Shown here: piece by piece, positions 28,860 to 38,163 of the stretch
Layout of the letters: every line of letters begins with the position of its first letter
Numbering within the stretch: position 1 is the stretch's first letter
Source of the DNA: Metaclostridioides mangenotii
GTDB taxonomy: Bacteria; Bacillota; Clostridia; Peptostreptococcales; Peptostreptococcaceae
Assembly: GCF_018917235.1 (NCBI RefSeq)
Contig: NZ_JAHLOF010000003.1
Location: 124,001 to 188,000, forward strand
Direction: 5' to 3'
DNA: 64,000 nucleotides
The notes under the pieces: generated by a model
Database searches by the model: none
What the model was told of the DNA's origin: nothing
The model's input: only the letters and a program-made list of their open reading frames with translations
Position numbers and translations under genes: made by a program

Positions 28860-29405
28860 ATGAGAACTAATAAAACATCAAAAATGATTTATATGTCGCT
28901 TTTAGTTTCAATGGCACTGATTCTCTCTTTAATAGAAAGAACAATACCTGTACCTTTTATCACGCCTGGTGCTAAATTAGGTCTAGCTAATTTAATAATA
29001 GTAATTTCAGTATACACACTAGATAATTATAGAGAAGCATTTGCTGTACTTATTTTAAGACTTCTACTTTCCACTTTACTAGGTAGTACCGTTTCTGCTC
29101 TTTTATATAGTGCTACAGGTGGTGTCCTAAGTTTTATAGTTACTATTTTAGTAAAAAAACTTGGTGGTAAATATGTATCAGTAATAGGTGTTAGTACATC
29201 AGCTGCTGTTTTTCATAATATAGGCCAACTGTTTGCTGCATCCTTAATACTCAATAATTTTGGAGTGTTTATTTATTTACCAATACTCTCAATTGCAGGA
29301 ATAGGTACAGGATTTTTTATTGGTTTATCCGCTAATTACTTATTAAACCATTTAAAAAAATTACCCCAATTCAGAGAAAAATTAATGCTAGAAGAAAGTT
29401 TATAG
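28860..29405 (+). CDS. eetB: Gx transporter family membrane protein (EetB-like)
   Basis: This 181-aa protein of the heptaprenyl diphosphate synthase component I / Gx family resembles ECF S-components. It has five to six hydrophobic helices and the conserved IERTIPVPFITPGAKLGLAN segment, then FHNIGQLFAA. It pairs with eetA and ends at a strong terminator. In Listeria EetB is required for EET; the exact cargo is not established. Confidence 0.88.
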   Translation: MRTNKTSKMIYMSLLVSMALILSLIERTIPVPFITPGAKLGLANLIIVISVYTLDNYREAFAVLILRLLLSTLLGSTVSALLYSATGGVLSFIVTILVKKLGGKYVSVIGVSTSAAVFHNIGQLFAASLILNNFGVFIYLPILSIAGIGTGFFIGLSANYLLNHLKKLPQFREKLMLEESL

Positions 29406-29450
29406 CTGTAGAATAAAATCATATTCTAAATAATATTTCAAATAAAAGAG

Positions 29451-29480
29451 GGATGCATTATTTTTATGCATCCTTTTTTA
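29451..29480 (+). terminator. Terminator of eetA-eetB
   Basis: GGATGCAT / ATGCATCC stem with a 7-base T-rich loop and six T, 45 bases after the eetB stop. Confidence 0.9.
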
Positions 29481-29567
29481 TTAAAATTTATATTATATTT
29501 ATTCTTTAATAGCATAGGTTCACATATTATCATTACTTTAAAATTTCTTAAATATTTCTATACTAAA

Positions 29568-30398
29568 TTACTTCATTGTTACATTGATAGCTTTTCTATT
29601 AGCTCCTCTTCTATACTTTACATCAGGGTATCCAAGTATCACGGTCGTAGCTATAGCTTCTCCTTTTTTTAGTCCAAGCTTTTCTTGAAGTTCTGGTACA
29701 TAATCAACAGCTCTTAAGAAAAATCCTACATGACACATTCCTAATCCTAGAGTATGAGCCATTAATTCCATATTAGATGCAGCTAATGCCCCATCAACAC
29801 GAGCGAACATTCCACTTTGAGATTCATTCACAACTACTAATATGGCCATTGGAGCGTTATAAAATAACATGTCTACACCGTTTTCGTCGTAATCATCATA
29901 CATCTGCTCGAATTTTTTCTTGTACACTGATGATGACTTAAGAGGCTCTTCATCACCATGGTTAACAGCTAAATTGTGTAGCCCCTTCATAGCCATTACC
30001 TTAATTTCCTCTAACTCTTTATCTAAGACAATATACCTTGTTGCTTGTTTATTGCTTGCTGTAGGTGTATATCTACCAGCTTCTAATATATTGTCTAGTT
30101 TTTCTTTTTCTACTTTTTTGTCCTTAAAGTGTCTAATACTTCTTCTAAATTTTATAGTATTTAACATGTTTACTGGATCGATATCAAAAGTAGCTTTATC
30201 ATATTCTACTACCTCTACTTTGTTGTGATCAGTCATTTCCACAGCATCTACTGGACAGACAGACACGCAGTGACTGCACTTCATACAGATTCTATCTCTA
30301 ACTACAGGTTTTTTATCCTTCATGATTATAGCTGTTGGTAAACACTCTGATGCACATGATCCACAGCCTATACATTTATTTTCATCAATCTTAATCAA
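29568..30398 (-). CDS. Nitroreductase with N-terminal 2[4Fe-4S] ferredoxin domain
   Basis: This 276-aa fusion has residues 1-60 with two CxxCxxCxxxC clusters (CIGCGSCASEC, CMKCSHCVSVCP). Residues about 80-276 are a nitroreductase/FMN domain (RRSIRHF, TPTASNKQ, GMCHVGFF, ILGYPDVKYRR). It likely moves electrons from the Fe-S domain to FMN for reduction of an unknown substrate. It is a single minus-strand gene next to the EET block, but no shared transcription unit is apparent. Confidence 0.9.
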   Translation of the reverse strand: MIKIDENKCIGCGSCASECLPTAIIMKDKKPVVRDRICMKCSHCVSVCPVDAVEMTDHNKVEVVEYDKATFDIDPVNMLNTIKFRRSIRHFKDKKVEKEKLDNILEAGRYTPTASNKQATRYIVLDKELEEIKVMAMKGLHNLAVNHGDEEPLKSSSVYKKKFEQMYDDYDENGVDMLFYNAPMAILVVVNESQSGMFARVDGALAASNMELMAHTLGLGMCHVGFFLRAVDYVPELQEKLGLKKGEAIATTVILGYPDVKYRRGANRKAINVTMK

Positions 30399-30493
30399 TT
30401 TAAAACCCCCTCTATGTGTAATATATTATAATTTGAAATTTGCATATTACTTGCCAGAGTTTGATTACCAAACTTTACTTTTGATATAGAGAA

Positions 30494-32932
30494 TTATTCT
30501 ATCCCTTCGTAATAATGACCTTCCATTATCCCATTTTTTTCTAAATACTTGAACACTTGAGTAGATTTTCCATCCAGCTTATTATTATTGTCTATGACAT
30601 CTAAATATGATTCTACTATTTCTTTTATTTCATGTACTCCTTCAAATGTAAAATCTAGTCTAAATACGGATATTCCAACACGTCTTAGTCTATCTAAATC
30701 GTCCAATACGCAAAGCGGTTTAGAGTTGTAAATAGTGCTTCTACAGTACATATCTTGGAATAATTTAAATCTCTCTCCATCTGCACTCTCTAAAGCGTAT
30801 TTACTTTGTGAGCATATAACACATCTCTTATCTCTCTTGCAGTCTCTTGCCACTACTCCCATTGGGCAGTATTCTGTTATCATCATAGGAATATATCCGT
30901 AAACAACTGCCTCAGCTTCGACCTCAGTGTATTTTAAAGTTTCCTCTATTTCATCTAGACTCATTTCAACTGATATACAAACAGATTTAACTTTTTGGCT
31001 ATTAAAATAGTTCAGCGATTCACTATTGAAAGTATTTAAATAATAATCTATATACTTATCATTATTTTCAAAAACGTCAAGAGATCCCCAAGTACCTACC
31101 TGAACTCCGATTTTATCAGTAATATCTTTAAATTTAGATATTAAGCTAAACTCTCCATTTCTAATAACTCTTGGAGCTGAGTAAACTATTTTTTCACCTG
31201 TTTTCTCTGATATTTTTATTGCCTCCCCTAGAGAATAAATATCTTCATAGTATATAACGTCTAAATTGTATCCTAAAACAGCCTCTAATTGTTCTAAATT
31301 CTTAACTTTAACTCTCAATTTATTGTTGCTTACTATAACTTGCTGTATCGTTCTAGGAATATAATTTACATGCTTATCCTTGTACTTTCTTTCTCGAATA
31401 TTAGATCTTTTGACACTTAAAAGATCTATACCTTCTCTTCTCATCTGATTAAGTACACTTATAGGCATACTAACATTATCATCAATATTTATATTTACAT
31501 TGTGCATAATGTAAGGTGTATTCCCCAACTTAGCCAATTGAGACTTTACTTTTTCTTCACTAAGTGCAACTTTTATAGCCTTTTCTGCTGGATTAATACC
31601 TTCTACTGTTGCGATGTTTCCATTTTCATCTTTTATTGTAAGCACTGGATTATGGTCCAATTTGATTTTTATTTCAGCTTCTACTGGTATTTTAACGAAT
31701 TCTTTATTGTCTTTGAAAGTTTCTTTAACTCTCTCCAAAAGCTCTCCATCTGAAGTTTTAAAGACTCTCTGATTTCTCTTTGCTTCGCCTATGAAGTCAA
31801 GTTCTATAGTTTCACCTACGTATCCAATATCAGAAATCTCTTTTCCCTTAATTATTCTACCAATAGTTCCTCCGCCTAAATTGATGCCGTCCCCTTTTTT
31901 TAGAGTCCCTTCCAATTTTAATTTAAGTCTTTTCATCTTTCTATTACAATCTATTACTTTTCCGATATATAAACCTTGATTATTTGGTTTTTCCCTATTC
32001 ATAAGGTCATTCCCTATATCTCCAAGGATATGTCCTTTTGTGAACCTTCTATTGAATATAGTATAAAGATTTTCCATAGTGCTTTCAGATACACAGAAAT
32101 CTCCTTTTTCCAAATATTCATCCACCGCATGTCTATAGCTAGATACCACCGTTGCAACGTACTCAGGCTTTTTCATTCGTCCTTCAATTTTAAGTGAATA
32201 AACTCCAGCATCTATTACCTTATCTATATCTTCTATAGAATTTAAATCTCTTGTACTAAGTAAATAATCTCCGTCTTCATTTACAACTTTACCAGTCTCT
32301 AAATCTATAAGTTGGTATCTTTGTCTACATGGTTGTGCACATCTTCCTCGGTTTCCAGATCTATTTCCTAACATACTACTCATCAAACACTGACCAGAGT
32401 AACAAACACATAATGCTCCATGAACAAACACTTCTATGTCTACATCAGTGTTATCACAAATATTTCTTATTTCACTAATATTTAATTCTCTAGCTAAAAC
32501 TACTCTATCAAATCCTACACTGCTCAAGTACTTTACATCATCTAAAGAATGTGCAACCATCTGTGTACTAGCATGTATTTCAAAATCTGGTAAAAGCTCT
32601 TTTACTAATTTAGCTATACCAATATCCTGGATTATAAGAGCATCAACATCTGCATCGTATAAAAATTTTATATACTCGACAAAATATTCGATCTCTCTCT
32701 GTTTTATAAGTGTATTTACTGTTACAAATACTTGTACACCTCTTATGTGGCTATACTTTACTGCTTCTATTAATTCATCTCTATCAAAGTTATTTGCTGA
32801 TGCTCTAGCACTGAAGTCTTTTCCACCCAAATAAACAGCATTAGCACCATTTTGAACTGCTGCCTTCAAAGCTTCATATGAACCAACAGGAGCTAGAAGC
32901 TCAATATTGTTTTTAATTTTATTAGTTTCCAT
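30494..32932 (-). CDS. U32 family peptidase (RlhA-like, with DUF3656-type region)
   Basis: This is a large U32 protein (812 aa). The catalytic-type domain (about 1-330) has HGALCVCYSGQCLMSS and a following Cys-rich GRCAQPCRQRYQL. A middle beta-rich region (about 340-440, GKVIDC...GDGI) and a C-terminal half with Cys clusters (EYCPMGVVARDCKRDKRC) follow. The size and order match the RlhA group involved in 23S rRNA C2501 hydroxylation. ATG 32932 has GGAAG eight bases upstream; ATG 32947 has no site. It lies downstream of zapA. Confidence 0.85.
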   Translation of the reverse strand: METNKIKNNIELLAPVGSYEALKAAVQNGANAVYLGGKDFSARASANNFDRDELIEAVKYSHIRGVQVFVTVNTLIKQREIEYFVEYIKFLYDADVDALIIQDIGIAKLVKELLPDFEIHASTQMVAHSLDDVKYLSSVGFDRVVLARELNISEIRNICDNTDVDIEVFVHGALCVCYSGQCLMSSMLGNRSGNRGRCAQPCRQRYQLIDLETGKVVNEDGDYLLSTRDLNSIEDIDKVIDAGVYSLKIEGRMKKPEYVATVVSSYRHAVDEYLEKGDFCVSESTMENLYTIFNRRFTKGHILGDIGNDLMNREKPNNQGLYIGKVIDCNRKMKRLKLKLEGTLKKGDGINLGGGTIGRIIKGKEISDIGYVGETIELDFIGEAKRNQRVFKTSDGELLERVKETFKDNKEFVKIPVEAEIKIKLDHNPVLTIKDENGNIATVEGINPAEKAIKVALSEEKVKSQLAKLGNTPYIMHNVNINIDDNVSMPISVLNQMRREGIDLLSVKRSNIRERKYKDKHVNYIPRTIQQVIVSNNKLRVKVKNLEQLEAVLGYNLDVIYYEDIYSLGEAIKISEKTGEKIVYSAPRVIRNGEFSLISKFKDITDKIGVQVGTWGSLDVFENNDKYIDYYLNTFNSESLNYFNSQKVKSVCISVEMSLDEIEETLKYTEVEAEAVVYGYIPMMITEYCPMGVVARDCKRDKRCVICSQSKYALESADGERFKLFQDMYCRSTIYNSKPLCVLDDLDRLRRVGISVFRLDFTFEGVHEIKEIVESYLDVIDNNNKLDGKSTQVFKYLEKNGIMEGHYYEGIE

Positions 32933-32968
32933 ATTACCTACTTCCATATCATATTAATATACACGAAA

Positions 32969-32995
32969 GAGCTATCCCATTTTTTGAGACAGCTC
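32969..32995 (-). terminator. Hairpin between zapA and U32 peptidase
   Basis: An 11-pair stem GAGCTGTCTCA/TGGGATAGCTC with an AAAAA loop on the minus strand. Only a short T run follows, so it may attenuate rather than stop transcription from pheST-zapA into the U32 gene. Confidence 0.6.
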
Positions 32996-33046
32996 CTTAC
33001 ATTTATTGTAAATATCACCATATATATTTTTTAAATATTCTAATAT

Positions 33047-33613
33047 TTACTTTAGCTTATTTTTGTTTATTGAGTTTTCTAATTCAGTATATTTTAACTG
33101 TAACTCATAAGCTTTGTTCTGAAATTCAGAAGCTAAATTTTCAGATATTTTTGCTCTTTCTTTTGCTTCAAAAAATTCTTTTTCTAATTTTTCATATTTA
33201 TTTTTATATTCATCACTGTTACTACTGTTGTCATTATCTTTTATTGATCTTAAACTTGTAGTAAGCTCTTTCATCTCAGAGTCTTTACTTTCGATTTCCT
33301 CTGATTTTACTTTCAATTTTTCCTCTAAGTCAGCTATATGCCTTTTTAAATCTTCATGATTAGATCTTGAATCTTTAAGATTTTCATTTTGTTTAACTAA
33401 ATCATCATTTTCACTTGAACATTCAAATAGGAGATTCGCTATATTCAATGCAGTTAAAATCCCCGCTTGTGATATACTCAACCTCGGGTTGTGCTCGACG
33501 ATTTTATTCATCTCTTTATCTACAAAATCAGCTACTCTGATCATATACGATTCAGAATTTTCTCCTATCATCGTATATTCGGATCCATGTATTTTGACTA
33601 CTACTTTATTCAT
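33047..33613 (-). CDS. zapA: Cell division protein ZapA
   Basis: This 188-aa protein has an N-terminal ZapA domain (1-90: KVVVKIHGSEYTMIGENSESYM, ADFVDKEMNKI, ALNIANLLFE). A long charged coiled coil (about 90-188) follows, longer than in minimal ZapA. ZapA bundles FtsZ filaments at the septum. GGGGG precedes ATG. It follows pheT by 23 bp, a common Firmicute arrangement. Confidence 0.88.
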   Translation of the reverse strand: MNKVVVKIHGSEYTMIGENSESYMIRVADFVDKEMNKIVEHNPRLSISQAGILTALNIANLLFECSSENDDLVKQNENLKDSRSNHEDLKRHIADLEEKLKVKSEEIESKDSEMKELTTSLRSIKDNDNSSNSDEYKNKYEKLEKEFFEAKERAKISENLASEFQNKAYELQLKYTELENSINKNKLK

Positions 33614-33636
33614 ACTAATCCCCCTTACACTTGGCG

Positions 33637-36027
33637 TTAGTTTGATCTTAAGTTTGCGTCTAGTTTTTCGCTCAGCTCACTCAATATCTTATCGTGCACC
33701 TTAGCTACATCTTCATCAGTCAAAGTTCTGTCTTTACTTCTGTATGTTATAGAGTATGCTATTGATTTGTATCCTTTTTCGATTTGATCTCCAGTATATA
33801 CATCGAATAATTTGAAGTCTTCAATTAATCCTCTGCCATTTGCACTTATTATATCATCTATTTGCTTAACATAGATATTATCCTTAACTACTAAAGCAAT
33901 ATCTCTTGAAGTCGATGGATATTTTGGAAGTGGCTTGTATAATGCAGTCTCGTCTGAATTAGCAAACACAGAATCAACGTCAATTTCTGCAACATAAACT
34001 CTTTGACCTAAGTCGTAATTTTCTATTACATCAGGATGTAACTCACCTAATGTACCAATATTTTTGTTATTATATACTATTTTAGCACATCTTCCTGGGT
34101 GAAAAGTAGTATTATTATTTTCTGGCTCAATTTCATACCCTGCAAATCCAATTTTTTCAAATACAGTCTCTACCATTCCCTTAAGAGTAAAGAAATCTTT
34201 TCCTTTTCCGTACATTCCTATACAAAGCCTATCAAGCTGATTTGGTTCAACAATAGCCGCTTCAAATATATGGCCAAGCTCAAATACTGATAACTCCTCT
34301 ACCCTGTGAGATACGTTAGTTGCAACTACATCTAACATATTTGGTATAAGAGTTGTTCTCATAACCGATGTCTCTTCACCAAGTGGGTTTAGTATTTTTA
34401 CGAAATTGTGTTTGGCACTATCTTTAGGCTCATTTATTTTATCAATTCCTCTAGGGCTAACAAAAGAATAAGTAAGTATTTCATCTGACCCTAAAGCCAC
34501 TAAGCTGTCTTTAACTGTATCAGAGAATTTTTGTTTATCAGTCTTCATACCTATTGTTGGATTTCCCTCTAACTCTAAAGTAGGAATTTTGTCGTACCCA
34601 TATATCCTTGCTATTTCTTCTACAAAATCTGCTTCTTGCTCCATATCGAGTCTGAAACTTGGAACCTTAGCAATTATTTCATTAGACGAATTCAATTCAC
34701 ATTTAAACTCAAGTGACTCTAGTATAGCTATCATTTCACTGGCAGGTATCTCTACGCCTATTAATCTATTTATTCTATCAACATTTACAGTTATACTCTT
34801 TGGTTCATGTTTTGTAGGATACTCATCTACAACACCTTTTAATACTCTTCCTGCTCCTAATAGTTCAACAAGTTGAGCCGCTCTATCTACTGCTAAATTC
34901 GCTAAATCTTGATTTATCCCTTTTTCGAATCTTGAAGAAGACTCAGTTCTTAGTCCTAGTTTTTTAGATGTTGCTCTAACATTCTCTGCTTTAAAGTTTG
35001 CACTTTCAAATAGTATTTCTGTAGTACCTTCTGTAACCTCTGAGTTTGCTCCACCCATAACTCCTGCGAGTGCAAGTGATCGTTCACCGTTAGTTATTAC
35101 AAGCATATCTTTATCTAATTCTCTCTCAGTATCATCTAATGTTACAAATTTTTCTCCATCCTCAGCGTTTCTTACTACTATCTTACCAGTAGAAACTTGC
35201 TTTAAATCAAATGCATGCATTGGTTGACCCAACTCAAGCATAACAAAATTTGTAATATCTACAATATTATTTATAGGTCTTACCCCTGCCTCTATAAGTT
35301 TTCTTTGCATCCAATAAGGAGATGGCTCTATCTTTACGTCTCTAACCATTCTTGCTGAATATCTTCTACATAAATCTTGATTTTCTATATTTATTTCAAA
35401 TTTAATTTCTTCATCGCTCTCTTTAACTTCCACTTTTGGGTATTTAGTATTTTTACCTAATGTAACAGCAGCTTCTCTTGCTATACCTAATATACATCTA
35501 CAGTCTGGTCTGTTTGAAGTAATTTCAAATTCTATAAGAGCATCATTTAATCCTAAAACTTCTCTCACATCTTTACCTAGTTCATATGAATCTTCAAAAT
35601 CTAATAATAGTATTCCATCCTTGCTATTTTCTTTTACATAATGTGGGTCTATTCCAAGTTCTTCTGCTGAACACATCATCCCCTCAGAAACTTCTCCTCT
35701 AAGCTTTCCACTCTTTATCTTTACTCCACCCGGTAGTTTAGCACCATGTACCGCAACAGGTATATAATCACCCTCTGATACGTTTTGAGCTCCTGTTACT
35801 ATCTGTATAACTTTTTCACCTATATCTACCTTAGTAACTATAAGTTTATCAGCATTTTCATGTTGTTTTATTTCAAGTATCTTTCCTACTACAACATTTT
35901 CTATATTTTCTCCGTAAAAATCTACTTTTTCAACCTTACTACCTGACATTGTCATTTTGTCAGCGAATTCATTTACATCTATATCTATATCAACGTAGTC
36001 TCTTAGCCATTTTAAAGGTACTAACAT
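33637..36027 (-). CDS. pheT: Phenylalanyl-tRNA synthetase beta subunit
   Basis: The subunit (796 aa, normal length) has an N-terminal tRNA-binding EMAP-like domain (about 40-150), B3/B4 editing domain (DCRCILGIARE..., NNIVDITNFVM), B5, catalytic-like core and a C-terminal anticodon-binding domain (YKPLPKYPSTSRDIALV ...). It pairs with PheS in an (alpha beta)2 enzyme. GGGAGG precedes ATG. It is co-transcribed with pheS (15 bp gap) under the T-box. Confidence 0.97.
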   Translation of the reverse strand: MLVPLKWLRDYVDIDIDVNEFADKMTMSGSKVEKVDFYGENIENVVVGKILEIKQHENADKLIVTKVDIGEKVIQIVTGAQNVSEGDYIPVAVHGAKLPGGVKIKSGKLRGEVSEGMMCSAEELGIDPHYVKENSKDGILLLDFEDSYELGKDVREVLGLNDALIEFEITSNRPDCRCILGIAREAAVTLGKNTKYPKVEVKESDEEIKFEINIENQDLCRRYSARMVRDVKIEPSPYWMQRKLIEAGVRPINNIVDITNFVMLELGQPMHAFDLKQVSTGKIVVRNAEDGEKFVTLDDTERELDKDMLVITNGERSLALAGVMGGANSEVTEGTTEILFESANFKAENVRATSKKLGLRTESSSRFEKGINQDLANLAVDRAAQLVELLGAGRVLKGVVDEYPTKHEPKSITVNVDRINRLIGVEIPASEMIAILESLEFKCELNSSNEIIAKVPSFRLDMEQEADFVEEIARIYGYDKIPTLELEGNPTIGMKTDKQKFSDTVKDSLVALGSDEILTYSFVSPRGIDKINEPKDSAKHNFVKILNPLGEETSVMRTTLIPNMLDVVATNVSHRVEELSVFELGHIFEAAIVEPNQLDRLCIGMYGKGKDFFTLKGMVETVFEKIGFAGYEIEPENNNTTFHPGRCAKIVYNNKNIGTLGELHPDVIENYDLGQRVYVAEIDVDSVFANSDETALYKPLPKYPSTSRDIALVVKDNIYVKQIDDIISANGRGLIEDFKLFDVYTGDQIEKGYKSIAYSITYRSKDRTLTDEDVAKVHDKILSELSEKLDANLRSN

Positions 36028-36042
36028 TTAAAAACCTCCCTA

Positions 36043-37065
36043 TTAAAATTGATTTAAAAATCTTTTGTTATTTTCGAATAATAATCTTATATCGTCTATT
36101 TCGTATTTGAACATTGCAAGTCTTTCTACACCAACACCAAATGCAAAGCCACTGTAAACGTCTGGATCAATACCACAGTTTTTAAGTACATTAGGATGAA
36201 CCATTCCACAACCTAATATCTCTATCCAACCTTCTTGTTTACATGTAGGGCAACCTTCTCCTCCGCATTTAAAACAAGTGATATCAACTTCAGCACTTGG
36301 CTCCGTAAATGGGAAATTATGAGGTCTAAATTTAGTTTTAGTATCCTCTCCGAATAATTTTTTTACAAATGACTCAAGTGTCCATTTCAATTGTGCCATT
36401 GTTACATCTTTCCCAACTACCATACCTTCAATTTGATGGAACATTGGTGAATGTGTAGCATCAGGAGTGTCACGCCTAAAGCATCTCCCTGGAGATATTA
36501 TCTTAATCGGAAGCTCTGAACTTCTCATAGTTCTTACTTGAACTGGTGAAGTTTGAGTTCTTAAAAGTAAGTCGTCACTAATATAGAATGTATCTGTCAT
36601 ATCTCTAGATGGATGATCCTTTGGAGCATTAAGTGCGTCAAAATTATTATCAACAGTGTCCATCTCTGGGCCTTCTGCTATTGAGAATCCCATACCTATA
36701 AATATTTCCGAAACTTCATCTATTATTTGAGTTATAGGATGCTTTCTACCTAGTGCAAGTTTTTTACCAGGAAGTGTAACATCTATAATCTCTTTGGAAA
36801 GTTTTTCATTTTTTACAATCTCTTTTAATTCTTCTTTTTTGCTAATCAAACTTTCTTCTATAGCGTCTCTAACTTCGTTCCCTACTTTACCAATAACAGG
36901 TCTCTCTTCTGTAGATAGTTTTCCCATCTCTTTAAGTATTGACTTTAACTCACCTTTTTTACCTAAATACTTAACTCTAAGATTTTCTATATTGTCCATG
37001 CTACAAGCTTCTTTAATTTCTTTTAAAGCTGCCGCTTGCAAGTCTAACAGTCTTTGTTGCATCAT
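36043..37065 (-). CDS. pheS: Phenylalanyl-tRNA synthetase alpha subunit
   Basis: The catalytic class II subunit (340 aa) has an N-terminal coiled coil (1-90), motif 2 region (FRRDTPDATHSPMFHQIEG) and motif 3 (GFAFGVGVERLAM). A Cys-rich insert, CFKCGGEGCPTCKQEG, could bind zinc. The frame reaches GTG 37071; ATG 37065 or 37062 fits the AAAGGGTGA site better. Regulated by the T-box just upstream. Confidence 0.96.
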   Translation of the reverse strand: MMQQRLLDLQAAALKEIKEACSMDNIENLRVKYLGKKGELKSILKEMGKLSTEERPVIGKVGNEVRDAIEESLISKKEELKEIVKNEKLSKEIIDVTLPGKKLALGRKHPITQIIDEVSEIFIGMGFSIAEGPEMDTVDNNFDALNAPKDHPSRDMTDTFYISDDLLLRTQTSPVQVRTMRSSELPIKIISPGRCFRRDTPDATHSPMFHQIEGMVVGKDVTMAQLKWTLESFVKKLFGEDTKTKFRPHNFPFTEPSAEVDITCFKCGGEGCPTCKQEGWIEILGCGMVHPNVLKNCGIDPDVYSGFAFGVGVERLAMFKYEIDDIRLLFENNKRFLNQF

Positions 37066-37090
37066 TATCACCCTTTCATTTTTTTGTATA

Positions 37091-37320
37091 AAAAAAGCCC
37101 TTCATCCCAGCTAGGGACGAAAGGCTATAGTTTCGCGGTACCACCCTAGTAGTTTTACAAATTGCAGTAAAACCACTCGAAAAACTTAACGCGTTCAGAC
37201 GTGCAAGCTTACTTGTATTCAGCCCACATACTCCAGAGCGAATTTCTTTTGAGTCCTTAGAAAACACTTCCAGCAATTGTGTTTATCTCTGTACTAAGTT
37301 TAAACAAAATACTTATCTCC
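37091..37320 (-). promoter_or_regulatory. T-box leader (Phe, specifier UUC) of pheST
   Basis: On the minus strand the T-box sequence AGGGTGGTACCGCG (plus 37134-37147) is followed by a terminator (GCCTTTCGTCCC / GGGATGAAGGGC and seven T). The Stem I region contains a candidate specifier TTC (plus 37240-37242), matching the downstream phenylalanyl-tRNA synthetase. Uncharged tRNA-Phe would pair with the TGG of the T-box and favour read-through into pheS. Confidence 0.92.
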
Positions 37321-37457
37321 TTCAACGTATAAATATATTAACATTAGTAAGTAATTATACCATTTCTGTATCTATTTTTCAATATAAAAAAAATATGATT
37401 AATATTATTTTATTACTATCTATATAATTTGTTCCATAAATTTAATATTATTTTGAT

Positions 37458-37967
37458 TTACATACTTTTTATAAATATATCTATAAATATAACCAAGAAT
37501 GTTAAAATTGTACTTGCAATTAGTGATAGTATAATTCCCTTTAAAAAACCCTTCAAGTGATACATATAATCTTTATAAGCAGGATTTCCTTTTGTACCAG
37601 GAAGTATCATAAAATCCGGATTGATTTTACAAAATACAATCCAATCAAATATAACTAAATCTATAGTATTCCATACCATAAAAACTATAAAAATATGCGA
37701 AAATATAATTTTATTAGATATTTCTAAATTTCTATATGTCACAATACATGAAAATATAATATATAGTGTTATTATTAATAACATAGGTATAGCCAACTTC
37801 AAAAATCCCTTTTTTTCATCTAATGTTTGTTTATCCACTTGATTAACAATTTCAGGGGGAAAACTCTTCATTTCATATCTTGGGTTTACTTTTAAAATAA
37901 TAGAAATCCAACCACATATTAATATAGATACTATCAATCCGTCGAATAAAGATCTAATCCAAATCAT
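37458..37967 (-). CDS. Hypothetical multi-pass membrane protein (169 aa)
   Basis: There are four hydrophobic stretches (about 6-25, 57-78, 88-110 and 145-166 from the chosen start). A short soluble segment between the third and fourth carries KINPDFMILPGTKGNPAYKDY. ATG 37967 is seven bases after GGGAGG; the frame also opens at ATG 37982. It is the sole gene between the pheS T-box and the rRNA methyltransferase. I do not recognise the family. Confidence 0.6.
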   Translation of the reverse strand: MIWIRSLFDGLIVSILICGWISIILKVNPRYEMKSFPPEIVNQVDKQTLDEKKGFLKLAIPMLLIITLYIIFSCIVTYRNLEISNKIIFSHIFIVFMVWNTIDLVIFDWIVFCKINPDFMILPGTKGNPAYKDYMYHLKGFLKGIILSLIASTILTFLVIFIDIFIKSM

Positions 37968-38163
37968 TAGAAAACCTCCCATATAGTATACTTCTTTTCA
38001 TTTAATTTTATTATAGATCTTTAAAACTTGAATTGCAAATATATTGATAATTACTCTTAAAGTATGCTTTTTCATTCTAGCTGTACCTATTTTATTACAA
38101 ATAAATAAGGCAATATCTACACTAACATAGTAAAAACAAATTGTGTACATATTGCCATATAAT

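Noticed and set aside
29466-29672. 68-aa plus-strand ORF after eetB
   Set aside because: It begins inside the eetB terminator hairpin and overlaps the nitroreductase gene end antisense.
37076-37276. 66-aa minus-strand ORF before pheS
   Set aside because: It lies entirely within the T-box leader and terminator.
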